Assembly: GCA_021738625.1 (NCBI GenBank)
Contig: JAIPBS010000022.1
Coordinates: forward strand, 1-63,241
Direction: 5' to 3'
Origin: Bacteroidales bacterium
GTDB lineage: Bacteria; Bacteroidota; Bacteroidia; Bacteroidales; JAIOZK01
DNA length: 63,241 nucleotides
Positions within the stretch are counted from its first letter, which is position 1. Every line of letters begins with the position of its first letter. Shown in pieces: positions 26,291 to 35,348 of this stretch. The notes under the pieces were generated by a model, which saw only the letters and a list, made by a program, of their open reading frames with translations, was not told where the DNA came from and did not search any database. The translations under genes were made by a program, and so were the position numbers.

Positions 26291-26771
26291 AACAGCAGGT
26301 TCTGAGTAATCGGACCACTTTACCACAACAGTTTATCAGTTCATCTCTTTTCCTCCGTGGCTTGCCAGTGAACCGATCACTTGGGAATGACACTCGATCA
26401 ACGAAACGGCAGGAGCTAAGTGATCGGGTCACTATCCTAGCCAATTTGCTAGTGATCCGATTACTTGGGTAGGACATTTGATCAATGAACAGCAGGTTCT
26501 GAGTAATCGGACCACTTTACCACATCAGTTTATCAGTTCATCTCTTTTCCTCCGTGGCTTGCCAGTGAACCGATCACTTGGGAATGACACTTGATCAACG
26601 AAACGGCAGGAGCTAAGTGATCGGGTCACTATCCTAGCCAATTTGCTAGTGATCCGATTACTTGGGTAGGACATTTGATCAATGAGCAGCAGGTTCTGAG
26701 TAATCGGACCACTTTACCACATCAGTTTATCAGTTCATCTCTTTTCCTCCGTGGCTTGCCAGTGAACCGAT
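26291..26771. repeat. 197-bp tandem repeat, about 2.4 copies, built from nested palindromic sites
   Basis: Units start at 26291, 26488 and 26685 (period 197 bp); the third stops after about 87 bp. Within each unit four related 15-bp near-palindromes occur, AGTAATCGGACCACT, AGTGAACCGATCACT, AGTGATCGGGTCACT and AGTGATCCGATTACT (first unit: 26305-26319, 26367-26381, 26419-26433, 26451-26465). They alternate in orientation. The linker after sites 2 and 4 is also partly repeated (TTGGG..GACA..GATCAA..GA..GCAGG), so the unit is itself an old duplication. No ORF of interest fits. It lies between convergent DUF4382 and GH31 genes. Confidence 0.9.
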
Positions 26772-26827
26772 CCGCGCCAGCCGGGGCTTGTATGCAACGG
26801 CTACCAAATTTCAAATTTCTGAAAACA

Positions 26828-26842
26828 AACCGCTATGCGGTT
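26828..26842 (-). terminator. Possible weak terminator of the GH31 gene
   Basis: AACCGC-3 nt-GCGGTT forms a 6-bp stem 38 bp beyond the GH31 stop; on the minus strand it is followed by TGTTTTC. The stem is short, so the call is weak. Confidence 0.35.
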
Positions 26843-26880
26843 AATGTATTTGTACACCATCTCTAAAAAACAGCCGGCAA

Positions 26881-29800
26881 TTATTGCAAAACCAACTTCC
26901 CAAACACACTCCCCTGCCGGCTCTTCCATTCAATCAGGTAGATTCCGGGTTCCAGTGTATTCAGTTGAAACTTCATCAAGCCCTTTTCCCTTTTTACTTT
27001 TCGGGTAAGGATTACTTGCCCTTTTAAATCGTAGAGACTGATCTCACCTTCCTGATTGCCCGTCCGGATAAATAAGAATTCACTTGCAGGATTGGGATAA
27101 ATCTCCAGGTCGCTTTCCGCTACAGGATTATCAATACCGGCCGCGGAGGGATCATAAGGCGACAGGAACATGCCATCGATGATTTCTCTTTCCCCGCCGG
27201 GGGGCGTCCAGGCGACTTCAACAAAATCATCGCCTTCGGCTTCTTTTTGCAGAGCCATGATGAAATATTTTTCGCCGGCCGCCATGGATACGACTTCCGA
27301 TTCCTGTTGGGGATATTTGGCCCATTCACCGGGCAAGGTCCAGCCGGGCACTCCGGCGATCATTTGCCGGTTGGCATAGGTCGAATCAGTGCTCAGCCAA
27401 AGTTCACAATAATCGTCTCCGCTTATCCAGAATGTGTAATAACTGCTTTGGGGCGGATGCACATAACCGATCATACGACGGCCATAATTGCTGCCGGTAT
27501 TCAGGGGTGATGCGAAGGCATCAAGCTGGTTGTTTTCGTCGGGTTCGGCCGGGTAGCGGGGATCGCCCGTCAGATCATCAACTAAAACTCCCGGAATATT
27601 GAACCAAAGCTGGCTCAGGATACTTCCTTCTCCAAACTCACCTACCAGGATTTGTGCTTTATTTGAATAAACCATTAATGTATCAAAAACTGCAACGGCC
27701 TGAATGGAATACATACCGGGGTCCGGGCTGTAAGTCATGTCCCAGGGAGACTCGGTCACTTCACCGATCAAAACATCATCCTCGTAAAACCCAACTTTGT
27801 CGATTAGTATCTCGCTTTCAACTTCCGCAATGAGATCAACCTGAGCCCCTTCGGGGTAGTTTGCCCCGTCCGCCGGACTTGAAAGCTCCACAGATATTTC
27901 AGGCGGCAGCCAAATCCTGATCAGGGTATCGCTTGTCCAGTCAGTGTAAAAAATATCATAATTGCTTACCACACCCACACGGTATTTCCGGTTGGAAACA
28001 TCCCAGTGGCCTTCCAGGCTGCTGCAACTCACCAATAAAGTATCAGCTGAAACAGGAATGGCTTCAAAGCCCGTTACTTTATATTCACCTTCAAGATATC
28101 CCCATCCTTCGCCGGCATCGGCATAAAGCTCTCCTGAGGCAAGTTTTTCTTCATCAGGTGAAACCAATAGCGTTATTGAATCGGCTTGAAACTGCTCAGT
28201 GCTTTGCATGGGCTGGGCGAGTAGGATTATGGAACCGCCTCTTTGCAGGATTTGAGGTTGATAGGGATCATCCGGAAAATGATCGCCGCTGATATAAATT
28301 TCTCTCCAAATACCGGATGGCAATTCAGGCTGTTCGGCCCATTGCGGAACAACCAGCAAATCGCCGCCCACCAGGAAGGCTTCCTGTTCTTCGCGCAAAG
28401 AAAGGTCGGTCGGGTCGGCAAAGAAAACCGGCCGCATCACCGGCATACCGCTCAAGGAAGCTTCATAAAAAAGTGTGTACCAATATGGCAGTAAGCGATA
28501 TCGCCTGTTTAGGGCGATCCGGGAAGCCTGCTCCACTTCTTCTCCATACGACCAGGGTTCCTGGTTCTGTGTGCCGGTGCTGGTGTGATTTCTGCAAAAA
28601 GGATAAAAGGCGCCCAGCGCCATCCACTGCCCCATCAACTCCGCCGAAGGGCTTCCGACAAATCCCCCTATATCCGGTCCTGAGAAAGGTTGCCCCGACA
28701 AACCCAGGGTCAGCGACATGGGAATGGAAAGCTCCATATGCTCTATGTTTGAAATGTTGTCGCCCGTCCAGGTGGCGGCAAAACGCTGCCCACCCAGGTG
28801 ATTGGCGCGGGTCAAGACAAAGGGCCGCTTTTCGGGATTGGCCTGCATGATGCCTTCCCGGGAGGCCTGCACCATCAGGTAGCCGTAAACATTATGATAT
28901 CGAAGGTGAACATCGGGAGGCAGCTCTCCCCCACCCCGATGGTGATTATCCTCGGGCATGGTGCCACCCGGTCCGTTGAAAACGGCCGGTTCGTTCATAT
29001 CGTTCCACACCCCATCAATGCCGGTGGCCATAAAATTCTGATAGAGCATGCTCCACCAGCTCTGGGTTTCAGGCATGGTGAAATCCGGGAAGGTGCATTC
29101 CCCCGGCCATACATCCCCGTAATAAGTCGTACCGTTAGCTTTTTGTACCCAGACATCCTGGGCGGTTCCCGAATCGTAAACAAAATAACCGGGATCCCTT
29201 TTCACACCCGGATCGATCATCCAGATCGATTTAAAACGGCGTTCATGCAAAAAGGCATTTAAGGCCTGCGGATCGGGGAAACCCAACGGATCGAAAGTAA
29301 ACACCCGGTAGCCGTCCATATAGTCGATGTCCATCCAGATCACATCACAGGGAATATTGCGCTCCCTGAATTCTTCGGCGATTTCCATCACGCGATCGTC
29401 GGGATAATAGGAATACCTGCACTGATGGTAACCCAGCGCCCATAAAGGCGGCAGGGAGATGGCTCCGGTCAGTTCACCCAGAGCTTCCATCATTTCCCGG
29501 GGCGAATCACGCTCGATGACCAATATCCTGAAAGGGGGGCCTTCGGATTTAATGTCGATGGGATTGCTTAGGTAGAAAGTTTGTTTCCAGGTGTGGTCCA
29601 CGATGATCCCGAAACAGCTTCCGTCGGTTCGAAGGCCCATGATCCAGGGATGCGACTGGTAAAGGCGCTTGCCATCGGCTGTGCCGTAAGCATAATTATC
29701 GGTATTCCACATGATCACTTCGGTCCCGTTCCGTTTCAGGGGGCCGACCACTTCGCCCGTTCCATACAGATCAACATCATCAGGAAAAGGAATGCGTGCG

Positions 29801-30039
29801 CAATTCAATCCGCTTTCTTCATAAAACTCAGGAATGATCGACCAGCCGACCGGAACCGGGCCAATCGAATCAGGCTCTTCAACCAATGCGAAGGAAGGCA
29901 GGGTTTGGGAAGCAACAAAGTTTTCAGGGTAAAAGGCCACCACCCGGTCACCAATCAGTTCGCCTTCGGGTTGGGCGTTCAGCATATTAATTTGAATTGA
30001 ACAGATCAGGAACAGAAAAAGCATTGGTAGTCTTTGCAT
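26881..30039 (-). CDS. Secreted GH31 alpha-glycosidase with PA14-like and T9SS sorting domains
   Basis: A 1052-residue secreted glycosidase (alpha-glucosidase/alpha-xylosidase family). The signal peptide ends LNAQ. The catalytic (beta/alpha)8 barrel shows WMDIDYMDGYRVFTFD, the nucleophile Asp in DGVWNDMNEPAVF (Asp about 347) and the acid/base region TGDNIS. It is followed by an Ig-like domain (VELSSPADGANYPEG), a PA14-like domain (YGRRMIGYVHPPQSSYYTFWISGDDYCELWLS) and a type A sorting domain starting LEIYPNPASEFLFI. It should be exported by the type IX system and probably cleaves alpha-linked sugars at the cell surface. The ATG at 30039 is chosen over GTG 30042. Not linked to a SusCD pair. 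Confidence 0.92.
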   Translation of the reverse strand: MQRLPMLFLFLICSIQINMLNAQPEGELIGDRVVAFYPENFVASQTLPSFALVEEPDSIGPVPVGWSIIPEFYEESGLNCARIPFPDDVDLYGTGEVVGPLKRNGTEVIMWNTDNYAYGTADGKRLYQSHPWIMGLRTDGSCFGIIVDHTWKQTFYLSNPIDIKSEGPPFRILVIERDSPREMMEALGELTGAISLPPLWALGYHQCRYSYYPDDRVMEIAEEFRERNIPCDVIWMDIDYMDGYRVFTFDPLGFPDPQALNAFLHERRFKSIWMIDPGVKRDPGYFVYDSGTAQDVWVQKANGTTYYGDVWPGECTFPDFTMPETQSWWSMLYQNFMATGIDGVWNDMNEPAVFNGPGGTMPEDNHHRGGGELPPDVHLRYHNVYGYLMVQASREGIMQANPEKRPFVLTRANHLGGQRFAATWTGDNISNIEHMELSIPMSLTLGLSGQPFSGPDIGGFVGSPSAELMGQWMALGAFYPFCRNHTSTGTQNQEPWSYGEEVEQASRIALNRRYRLLPYWYTLFYEASLSGMPVMRPVFFADPTDLSLREEQEAFLVGGDLLVVPQWAEQPELPSGIWREIYISGDHFPDDPYQPQILQRGGSIILLAQPMQSTEQFQADSITLLVSPDEEKLASGELYADAGEGWGYLEGEYKVTGFEAIPVSADTLLVSCSSLEGHWDVSNRKYRVGVVSNYDIFYTDWTSDTLIRIWLPPEISVELSSPADGANYPEGAQVDLIAEVESEILIDKVGFYEDDVLIGEVTESPWDMTYSPDPGMYSIQAVAVFDTLMVYSNKAQILVGEFGEGSILSQLWFNIPGVLVDDLTGDPRYPAEPDENNQLDAFASPLNTGSNYGRRMIGYVHPPQSSYYTFWISGDDYCELWLSTDSTYANRQMIAGVPGWTLPGEWAKYPQQESEVVSMAAGEKYFIMALQKEAEGDDFVEVAWTPPGGEREIIDGMFLSPYDPSAAGIDNPVAESDLEIYPNPASEFLFIRTGNQEGEISLYDLKGQVILTRKVKREKGLMKFQLNTLEPGIYLIEWKSRQGSVFGKLVLQ

Positions 30040-30069
30040 CACAAGAAACTTATAATTTCAAATAAAGAT

Positions 30070-30104
30070 AAAAAAAACAGGGATACCCGCACGAGGCATC
30101 CCTG
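30070..30104 (-). terminator. Intrinsic terminator of the acidic lipoprotein gene
   Basis: On the minus strand CAGGGATGCC and GGTATCCCTG form a stem with a 7-base loop, followed by a run of T. It lies 28 bp after the lipoprotein stop. Confidence 0.85.
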
Positions 30105-30131
30105 ACTGCCTTTTAAGCATATATTAACAAC

Positions 30132-30782
30132 TTACTTACTTTCCATCTTTGCTCCGGTCTTGTATATGGTTTTAATACCGGCGTATTCGAGTTTAAGCTG
30201 AGCGATTTCAGCGTTTTCTTCAGTGGTGATATCATCCTCGACTTCATTTTTGCGATTGTTTAGCATTTCCCAGTAACTTTCAACTATGGCCCATTCTTTT
30301 GCAGTGTAATCATCCTTGTATTCTTCAACCGTATTTACAAAGGAACGGTACTTTTCAACCAGGTTATCAGCCGTAACCTGATCAAGTTCGTCATCGGGGC
30401 CTTCCACCATCAAAATGACTTCAACTTTTGAAATGCCTTCCTGCTTTCTGATTTCGGCCCGCATTTCATTTTGCCATTCCCTGAATTCGTTTTTAATTTC
30501 CATGTATTCTTCGCGTGTCTCCTCACTCATTTCTTCTGTTCTTGCATCCAACTCCGTTATGGTTTCGTCATATTCCTGCTCAACGTCTTCCCAGCTTTCT
30601 TTCGTCTCTTCCCAGGTTTGATCGACAGCCTCTTCTACATCATTCTGTTTTTCTTCCATCCAGCTGTTAAATTCATCAACCTCAGCCTGCAATTCTTTTT
30701 GGGAATTGTCGCAAGCCACGAAGAACACAGCAAGTAACATTAAAACTATTACCGCAATTGTAATTTTACTATCTTTTATCAT
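30132..30782 (-). CDS. Acidic helical lipoprotein of unknown function
   Basis: A 216-residue protein with a lipoprotein signal ending FFVAC (Cys about 24). The mature part is rich in Glu, Asp and Lys and has long heptad-like helices (DVEEAVDQTWEETKESWEDVEQEYDETITELDA), so a coiled-coil structure is expected. It is anchored to the membrane by its lipid and has no visible catalytic motif. Bacteroidota encode many such proteins; I do not assign a family with certainty. Monocistronic: strong terminator downstream, and the 5' end lies 257 bp from the thrB 3' end. Nothing else is visible in 30783-31039. Confidence 0.7.
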   Translation of the reverse strand: MIKDSKITIAVIVLMLLAVFFVACDNSQKELQAEVDEFNSWMEEKQNDVEEAVDQTWEETKESWEDVEQEYDETITELDARTEEMSEETREEYMEIKNEFREWQNEMRAEIRKQEGISKVEVILMVEGPDDELDQVTADNLVEKYRSFVNTVEEYKDDYTAKEWAIVESYWEMLNNRKNEVEDDITTEENAEIAQLKLEYAGIKTIYKTGAKMESK

Positions 30783-31039
30783 GATTGTTAATTTTTTGGT
30801 TCACCTCAGATAATCATAATATCAGGCCAAACCCCTATTGCTGCATAAAAACTGCATCTATCTCTTTTTTGGCAAAGGTTTCAGTATATCAGGGTCAGAA
30901 TAAGGAGAAAACGTAAGTAACTTCCGGGGAATTATTTTCCACAAAAAATGTGTAAGCTATTGACCATGCGCCTATATTGCTTTTGCAATGCGCCTCAAGG
31001 CCGGCATGAATGCGATTCTATGGAAAAATCAATGAAGTT

Positions 31040-31954
31040 CTATTTCTCCCTCACCCCAAAATTGCTTGTCCGGGTTTTGATGACTTTTACGAAATGATCG
31101 TTATTTGCAAAGCCCTTTTCCATGATGGCCGCCACATCGTCCACCAAATCTTCATCGCAAACGGCTATCACCGAAGAGCCGCCGCCGCTGATCTGGAAAC
31201 CGTATGCGCCGGCTTTCATCACGGCCCTTTTCACATCTTTGTATTCGGGAATGGCCGCCGATCGCACCGGTTCTGCAATGTGATCCACGCTGAAAGCTTT
31301 CCCGAATTCTTCTATGTCTTTTGTATGGATGGCATGGATCACGCGGGAGCATCGGGCCATTTGCTCCTTCAGCTTCTCCTGCCCTATTTCGTACGTGATA
31401 AAGCCCCTGGTGGTGCGCTGGCTTTTGGTGATCACCGCCAAAACAACAGGGAAATCCGGCATTTCGAGCCGCAGCACGTCGATGGGGTGGTAGGATTTCA
31501 CCAGCACGAAACCGCCCAGCAGGCAGGCCGCCACATTGTCGGCATGGGGCGAACCGCCGGAAGCGATCTCTCCCATGCGGGCCAGGTCAACCTTTTCGTT
31601 GTCGGTGAGCTTCAGGTCGAGCAGCCTGTCCAGGGCAAATATGCAGCCCGAGGCCGAGGCGCCGGTCGTGCCCAGTCCGCCGCCCGAGGTCATATGCTTG
31701 ACGATCCTGATGTGAACGCCTTCTTTGATCTTTTTTCTCTTCAGCAGTTCCAGCACGGCCAGCCCGGCCACATTGTCTTTGGGATCCAGCGGAATGTTCT
31801 GCGTATCGCCTTCGATCTCGATGCTGACCTTGCCCGTATCGTTCAGAGATATCACCAGTTCGTCGCAGGGTTCATGCAGGGCCATGGCAAAAATGTCGTA
31901 ACCCGGTCCCACATTGGCGCTTGTGGCGGGCGCCAGAACGCTTATCGATTTCAT
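31040..31954 (-). CDS. thrB: Homoserine kinase
   Basis: A 304-residue GHMP kinase. The ATP-binding loop reads TSGGGLGTTGASASG. N-terminal SISVLAPATSANVGPGYDIFAMAL is the characteristic homoserine kinase start, and the C-terminal motif AYGFQISGGGSSVIAVCDE is intact. It phosphorylates homoserine to O-phosphohomoserine for threonine synthesis. It starts within the stop codon of the DapA-family gene (ATGA overlap), so the two are translationally coupled. A threonine synthase gene is not in the window; a homoserine dehydrogenase gene lies 8.6 kb away. Confidence 0.95.
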   Translation of the reverse strand: MKSISVLAPATSANVGPGYDIFAMALHEPCDELVISLNDTGKVSIEIEGDTQNIPLDPKDNVAGLAVLELLKRKKIKEGVHIRIVKHMTSGGGLGTTGASASGCIFALDRLLDLKLTDNEKVDLARMGEIASGGSPHADNVAACLLGGFVLVKSYHPIDVLRLEMPDFPVVLAVITKSQRTTRGFITYEIGQEKLKEQMARCSRVIHAIHTKDIEEFGKAFSVDHIAEPVRSAAIPEYKDVKRAVMKAGAYGFQISGGGSSVIAVCDEDLVDDVAAIMEKGFANNDHFVKVIKTRTSNFGVREK

Positions 31955-32829
31955 ATCAGTCCGTTTTCGGTGAGTATGGTTTTTAGTTCCTGTGTTTTGG
32001 CGTCGCTCAGCTCCGTCATGGGCGGACGCAGGGTGGCGTTGATCTTGCCCATCAGCTCCAGAGCGCGCTTGGCCGCCATGGGATTGGTCTCGAAACGGCA
32101 GGCTTCAAATAAACGATAATACTGCAGGTGCATTTTATTGGCCTCATCCAGCTTGCCTTCCAGAGCATAATTCATCATCTTGCCCATAACATCCGGGATC
32201 ACATTCCCGGCCACGGTAAATGAACCTGCTCCGCCAAAGGCCACCGTGGGGAAGGCCGTGGTGTCTTTGCCTGTGAATACCAGGAAATCGTCATTTTTGG
32301 TCAGGTAGATCAGTTTGGCAAGGTGGTCGAGTTCCTTTTTGCCGTCTTTGGTGGCCACGATGTTGGGATGTTTTGCGAGTTGTGCGGTCATGGCGGGAGT
32401 GAGTTCCACCCCGGTGCGACCCTTGGAGGAATGCAAAACAATGGGTATGGGGCTGGCCTCCGCCAGTTGCTCGTAATATTTCATCAAGCCTTCGGGGCTG
32501 GGCATGATAAAGTATGGTGTGAAAGCCACCACGTAGTCGGCACCCAGGTCGGCATACATCTGAGCCCTCATCAGCGACTCGGGCGTGCCCATCAGACAAA
32601 GGTCGGGCAGGATGTCTTTTTTGCCTTTGGCCTCTTCAACAATGATCTCGATCACGCGTTTCACCTCGCCATCGGATAAAAGCGGGTTCTCACCCGTAAC
32701 GCCCAGGGGCGCGATGCCCGTGATATCGGATTCGACCTGCATCCTGACGATGGTTCTCAAAGCTTCTTCATCCAGCGAATAATCCTCCTTAAACGGAGTG
32801 ATCAACAATGTATATGCACCTTTCTTCAT
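31951..32829 (-). CDS. DHDPS/NAL-superfamily aldolase or lyase (DapA-like, catalytic triad replaced)
   Basis: A 292-residue TIM-barrel lyase of the dihydrodipicolinate synthase/N-acetylneuraminate lyase superfamily; ATG 32829. The Schiff-base Lys is in IVATKD (Lys161) and the carboxylate-binding Arg in GRTG (Arg138), with numbering equal to E. coli DapA. However, Thr44 is Val (GVTGEN), Tyr107 is Phe (TPYFI) and Tyr133 is His (LHSSKGRTG), so none of the DapA catalytic triad residues is conserved. Annotation as 4-hydroxy-tetrahydrodipicolinate synthase is likely by similarity, but another aldolase or lyase activity may be the true one. It is the first gene of the operon with thrB, which also fits an aspartate-family role. 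Confidence 0.85.
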   Translation of the reverse strand: MKKGAYTLLITPFKEDYSLDEEALRTIVRMQVESDITGIAPLGVTGENPLLSDGEVKRVIEIIVEEAKGKKDILPDLCLMGTPESLMRAQMYADLGADYVVAFTPYFIMPSPEGLMKYYEQLAEASPIPIVLHSSKGRTGVELTPAMTAQLAKHPNIVATKDGKKELDHLAKLIYLTKNDDFLVFTGKDTTAFPTVAFGGAGSFTVAGNVIPDVMGKMMNYALEGKLDEANKMHLQYYRLFEACRFETNPMAAKRALELMGKINATLRPPMTELSDAKTQELKTILTENGLI

Positions 32830-33117
32830 AATTGTTTGTTTTTTGCAAAGGTCGGTATATTGGGGAAGGAAAACAAGTATTGAAGCGGGAAGTATGTGTA
32901 ATTTAGATTGGGGTCTACATTGGGGTAGCGGATACAAATTTAAAGCCACTGGTGCACGAATAATATTTTATATATATCAACACGAATGGAGTATTGGGGT
33001 ATTGGAGTTTTGGGGCGCTTTATGCAAGCGTCAGTTGCGAATTCCCACCGATGGGACGGTGAATGGGATTTTTGGGTATAAGGTATATAGAGGTATAAGG
33101 GAGGGCAGAAACCACGG

Positions 33118-33157
33118 AACACGGAACACGGAACACGGAACACGAAACACCGAATAC
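33118..33157. repeat. 7-bp tandem repeat CACGGAA
   Basis: Six or so copies of CACGGAA, the last two imperfect. It lies in the 949-bp gap between the DapA-like gene and the first VCBS gene. The rest of 32830-33237 is AT-rich with GGTATAAGG-type short repeats near 33075-33100 and shows no gene. Confidence 0.75.
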
Positions 33158-33235
33158 TGAATGTAACACTAAATGTAGCATAGATGTACAGTTGTGTGAT
33201 TGCATGGATGTATGATTGTTTTGGCAGCCAGACGC

Positions 33236-33312
33236 TGACAGGTCCTGCGGACGCTGTCAGGTCTGATCAGTGGAGTATAAACCTGTCAGCGTGCGAAGCA
33301 CCTGACAGCGTT
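33236..33312. repeat. Two REP-like hairpins (CTGACAG family)
   Basis: The first hairpin, starting at 33236, pairs CTGACAGGTCC with GGACGCTGTCAG. The second, ending about 33312, pairs CTGTCAGCGTGC with GCACCTGACAG. The same core forms the palindrome at 1743-1771. Confidence 0.75.
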
Positions 33313-33390
33313 ATAGTGATTTGTAAAATTTATTGTTATTTTAATTCCCCATTTCGTAAGAGTTTTCCAAAATCTGTTTAAGCGGATTAT

Positions 33391-33465
33391 GATCCCGGAG
33401 GGATCGCATTATTGTAAAAACGCTGCCAACAAATATCAGAGACGACTTCGGAGAAGTCGCATTAT
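33391..33465 (+). repeat. 75-bp double-hairpin element, copy 1
   Basis: It begins GATCCCGGAGGGATC (hairpin) and contains CGACTTCGGAGAAGTCG (hairpin) followed by CATTAT. A 75-bp relative lies at 46981-47055 with the same second hairpin and a changed first (GATCCAGCAGGGATC). Both copies lie in intergenic regions. Confidence 0.85.
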
Positions 33466-33488
33466 CAGAAAATTCATATCTATTTCAT

Positions 33489-33632
33489 ATGTTTGTGATG
33501 AAAAATCCCGGCATCCGTTTCGAATCCTTCAAAGCTTTGGATGACGCCCTCGACTGGCCGGGCAAAAGCGAGGCATCAAAGTCCATTGCATCCATACGGA
33601 ATGCATTTATGGAGCAGGTAAAGAAAGACTGA
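33489..33632 (+). CDS. Possible small protein or gene remnant, 47 residues
   Basis: An ATG-initiated frame of 47 codons reads MFVMKNPGIRFESFKALDDALDWPGKSEASKSIASIR and ends in MEQVKKD, which looks protein-like. It lies directly after the 75-bp repeat. No family is recognised, no promoter is seen and it may be a fragment of a longer lost gene. Confidence 0.3.
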   Translation: MFVMKNPGIRFESFKALDDALDWPGKSEASKSIASIRNAFMEQVKKD

Positions 33633-33729
33633 AGCAGCTGATTTTGGGCACTGGGCGTTAAACGGAAAAGCTTGCATTTTTACAAAAAATAAATGTTTTT
33701 TCATTCTTTCAAAAGCCTCAAATAATTCT

Positions 33730-33737
33730 TATCTTTA
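33730..33737 (+). promoter_or_regulatory. Candidate -7 box of the first VCBS gene
   Basis: TATCTTTA is close to TAnnTTTG and is followed by an ATG at 33737 that opens an in-frame extension of the VCBS protein. Because transcription would begin about 6-9 bp downstream of this box, the real start must lie further on (33779). An identical block with TATCTTTA at 35349-35356 precedes the second copy. Confidence 0.5.
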
Positions 33738-33778
33738 TGAAAATTAACAAACAACCACACCTTATGAGAAGGATAACA

Positions 33779-35308
33779 ATGAAATATGCCTTATCATTAA
33801 TCTGTTTACTTTTTGCTTTGCAGGCTTATAGTCAGTGGAGTAGGGAGAATATGAACCTGAGAAAGAAACAAAAACAGGATCTCGTATTAATTGAAAAAAA
33901 TGGATATCAGAATAATGACGATAGAAGTCGATATAGTATACCTAGATCCCCTTGGAGTGTTATCGCCACTGATATTGATCTGGATGGTGAAAATGATATT
34001 TTTGCCGGACACAAATTTTCAACGCAAACAAATTGGGGAGGAATTTCTGAGTTATGTAATAATGGTGAAGGAGAATTCAATCTGTGTGACACGCTATTCG
34101 TAAATCATGGTTTTCCGTATTTAAGTTTTGATCACCTTAACAACAATGATTTTATCGATTTGTATGGTGTAATCGTTACTGATAATCCATATATAGTTTA
34201 TGTTTCAATATTTTATGATTATGCGTTGAATTCTTTTGAAAATCAATTAGCAATTACGTTATCGTATAATGATCCGGTTAGTCTAATTACGAGTGGGGAT
34301 ATAAATAATGACAATAACAATGATATTGTTTTCGCTTCAAATAATGGGCAGTACTGGAGTGTTATGTTTAATAATGGTGATAATGGTTTTCTCCAACCTG
34401 AATATTATTCTGTCGGGGACTATTTCCCATCTGCGCTTGCATGTGGCGATCTGAATGAAGACGGTCGGGATGATGTGGTGGTTTGCGGCCAGAAAACCGA
34501 AGTGTACTTTAGTTACCCATCCGGATTTGAGCCATTGCTGCTTGAAGAACAGGATTTTAAGAACGGCGCATCTATCGTTGATTTTGATCACGATGGAGAC
34601 AATGATCTGCTCACTTTTGTGGGTATTCCGATTGCTGATATATCCCTGGTTAAGAAGTATGAGAACCTGGGATCCGGTACCTTGGATACATTGAGCGATT
34701 TCACTTTCGAGGGACTATCGACAAGGTTCTTTGTAACGGATTTTAACAATGACAGCCTGCCCGATATTTTGTTTCAGCTAACTGATAAATCAGGGTATGT
34801 GATTTACTATAATCTGGGGGATTTTCAGTTGGGAGATTCAAGTTTTGTTTCTTTACCCGCTTATGCTTATGAAGCCTGGAGAAATGTCTATTGCGAAGAT
34901 ATGGATGGAAATGGATGCAATGATATTATAACCGTGCGTACTTCCAATGCCTCTCTACCAGACAACCTCGTGATCCTGTTTAACAACGGGAATGGTGAAT
35001 TTGGAGAAGACCCAATTACTGAAATTAATAATTCGCAAAAAGTGAATTTTAAATACCATCTTACTTGTTATCCCAATCCGTTATCCTCCTCAACCTGTAT
35101 TGAATTTCACCTCATGGAAGAAAGCACGGTTGCTCTTGAGGTTTATGATTACACAGGCAAAAAACTAAAAACCATTAAGCTGGGATTGCTTGAACAGGGC
35201 AGGCATTCAGTACCGTTTTACTGTGGAGACCTGGCGCCCGGCGTCTATTTTTATTCATTGGTTGTGAACGGCCGGTTGGCTGATAGTAGAAAGATGAGTG
35301 TTCAATAA
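33779..35308 (+). CDS. Secreted VCBS/FG-GAP repeat protein with T9SS sorting domain, copy 1
   Basis: A 509-residue protein; signal peptide MKYALSLICLLFALQAYSQ. The mature part contains FG-GAP/VCBS-type repeats with Asp-rich Ca-binding-like loops (DIDLDGENDIFAG, DINNDNNNDIVFA, DLNEDGRDDVVVC, DFDHDGDNDLLTF, DFNNDSLPDILFQ, DMDGNGCNDIITV), probably a beta-propeller. The C-terminus starting YPNPLSSSTCIEFHL is a type A sorting domain for the type IX system. The next gene is a tandem duplicate, whereas its sorting domain instead nearly matches that of the peptidase gene at 36963. The ATG at 33779 is chosen because an upstream start at 33737 coincides with the promoter. Confidence 0.85.
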   Translation: MKYALSLICLLFALQAYSQWSRENMNLRKKQKQDLVLIEKNGYQNNDDRSRYSIPRSPWSVIATDIDLDGENDIFAGHKFSTQTNWGGISELCNNGEGEFNLCDTLFVNHGFPYLSFDHLNNNDFIDLYGVIVTDNPYIVYVSIFYDYALNSFENQLAITLSYNDPVSLITSGDINNDNNNDIVFASNNGQYWSVMFNNGDNGFLQPEYYSVGDYFPSALACGDLNEDGRDDVVVCGQKTEVYFSYPSGFEPLLLEEQDFKNGASIVDFDHDGDNDLLTFVGIPIADISLVKKYENLGSGTLDTLSDFTFEGLSTRFFVTDFNNDSLPDILFQLTDKSGYVIYYNLGDFQLGDSSFVSLPAYAYEAWRNVYCEDMDGNGCNDIITVRTSNASLPDNLVILFNNGNGEFGEDPITEINNSQKVNFKYHLTCYPNPLSSSTCIEFHLMEESTVALEVYDYTGKKLKTIKLGLLEQGRHSVPFYCGDLAPGVYFYSLVVNGRLADSRKMSVQ

Positions 35309-35348
35309 AAAAACCTTTCTTCATCTTTCAAAAGCCTCAAATAATTCT

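Noticed and set aside
26291..26771. CRISPR array
   Set aside because: The 197-bp units are contiguous and nearly identical; there are no unique spacers.
31010..32119. Plus-strand ORF of 369 codons
   Set aside because: It is antisense to thrB and the DapA-like gene, rich in Gly/His/Arg as shadow frames are, with no domain.
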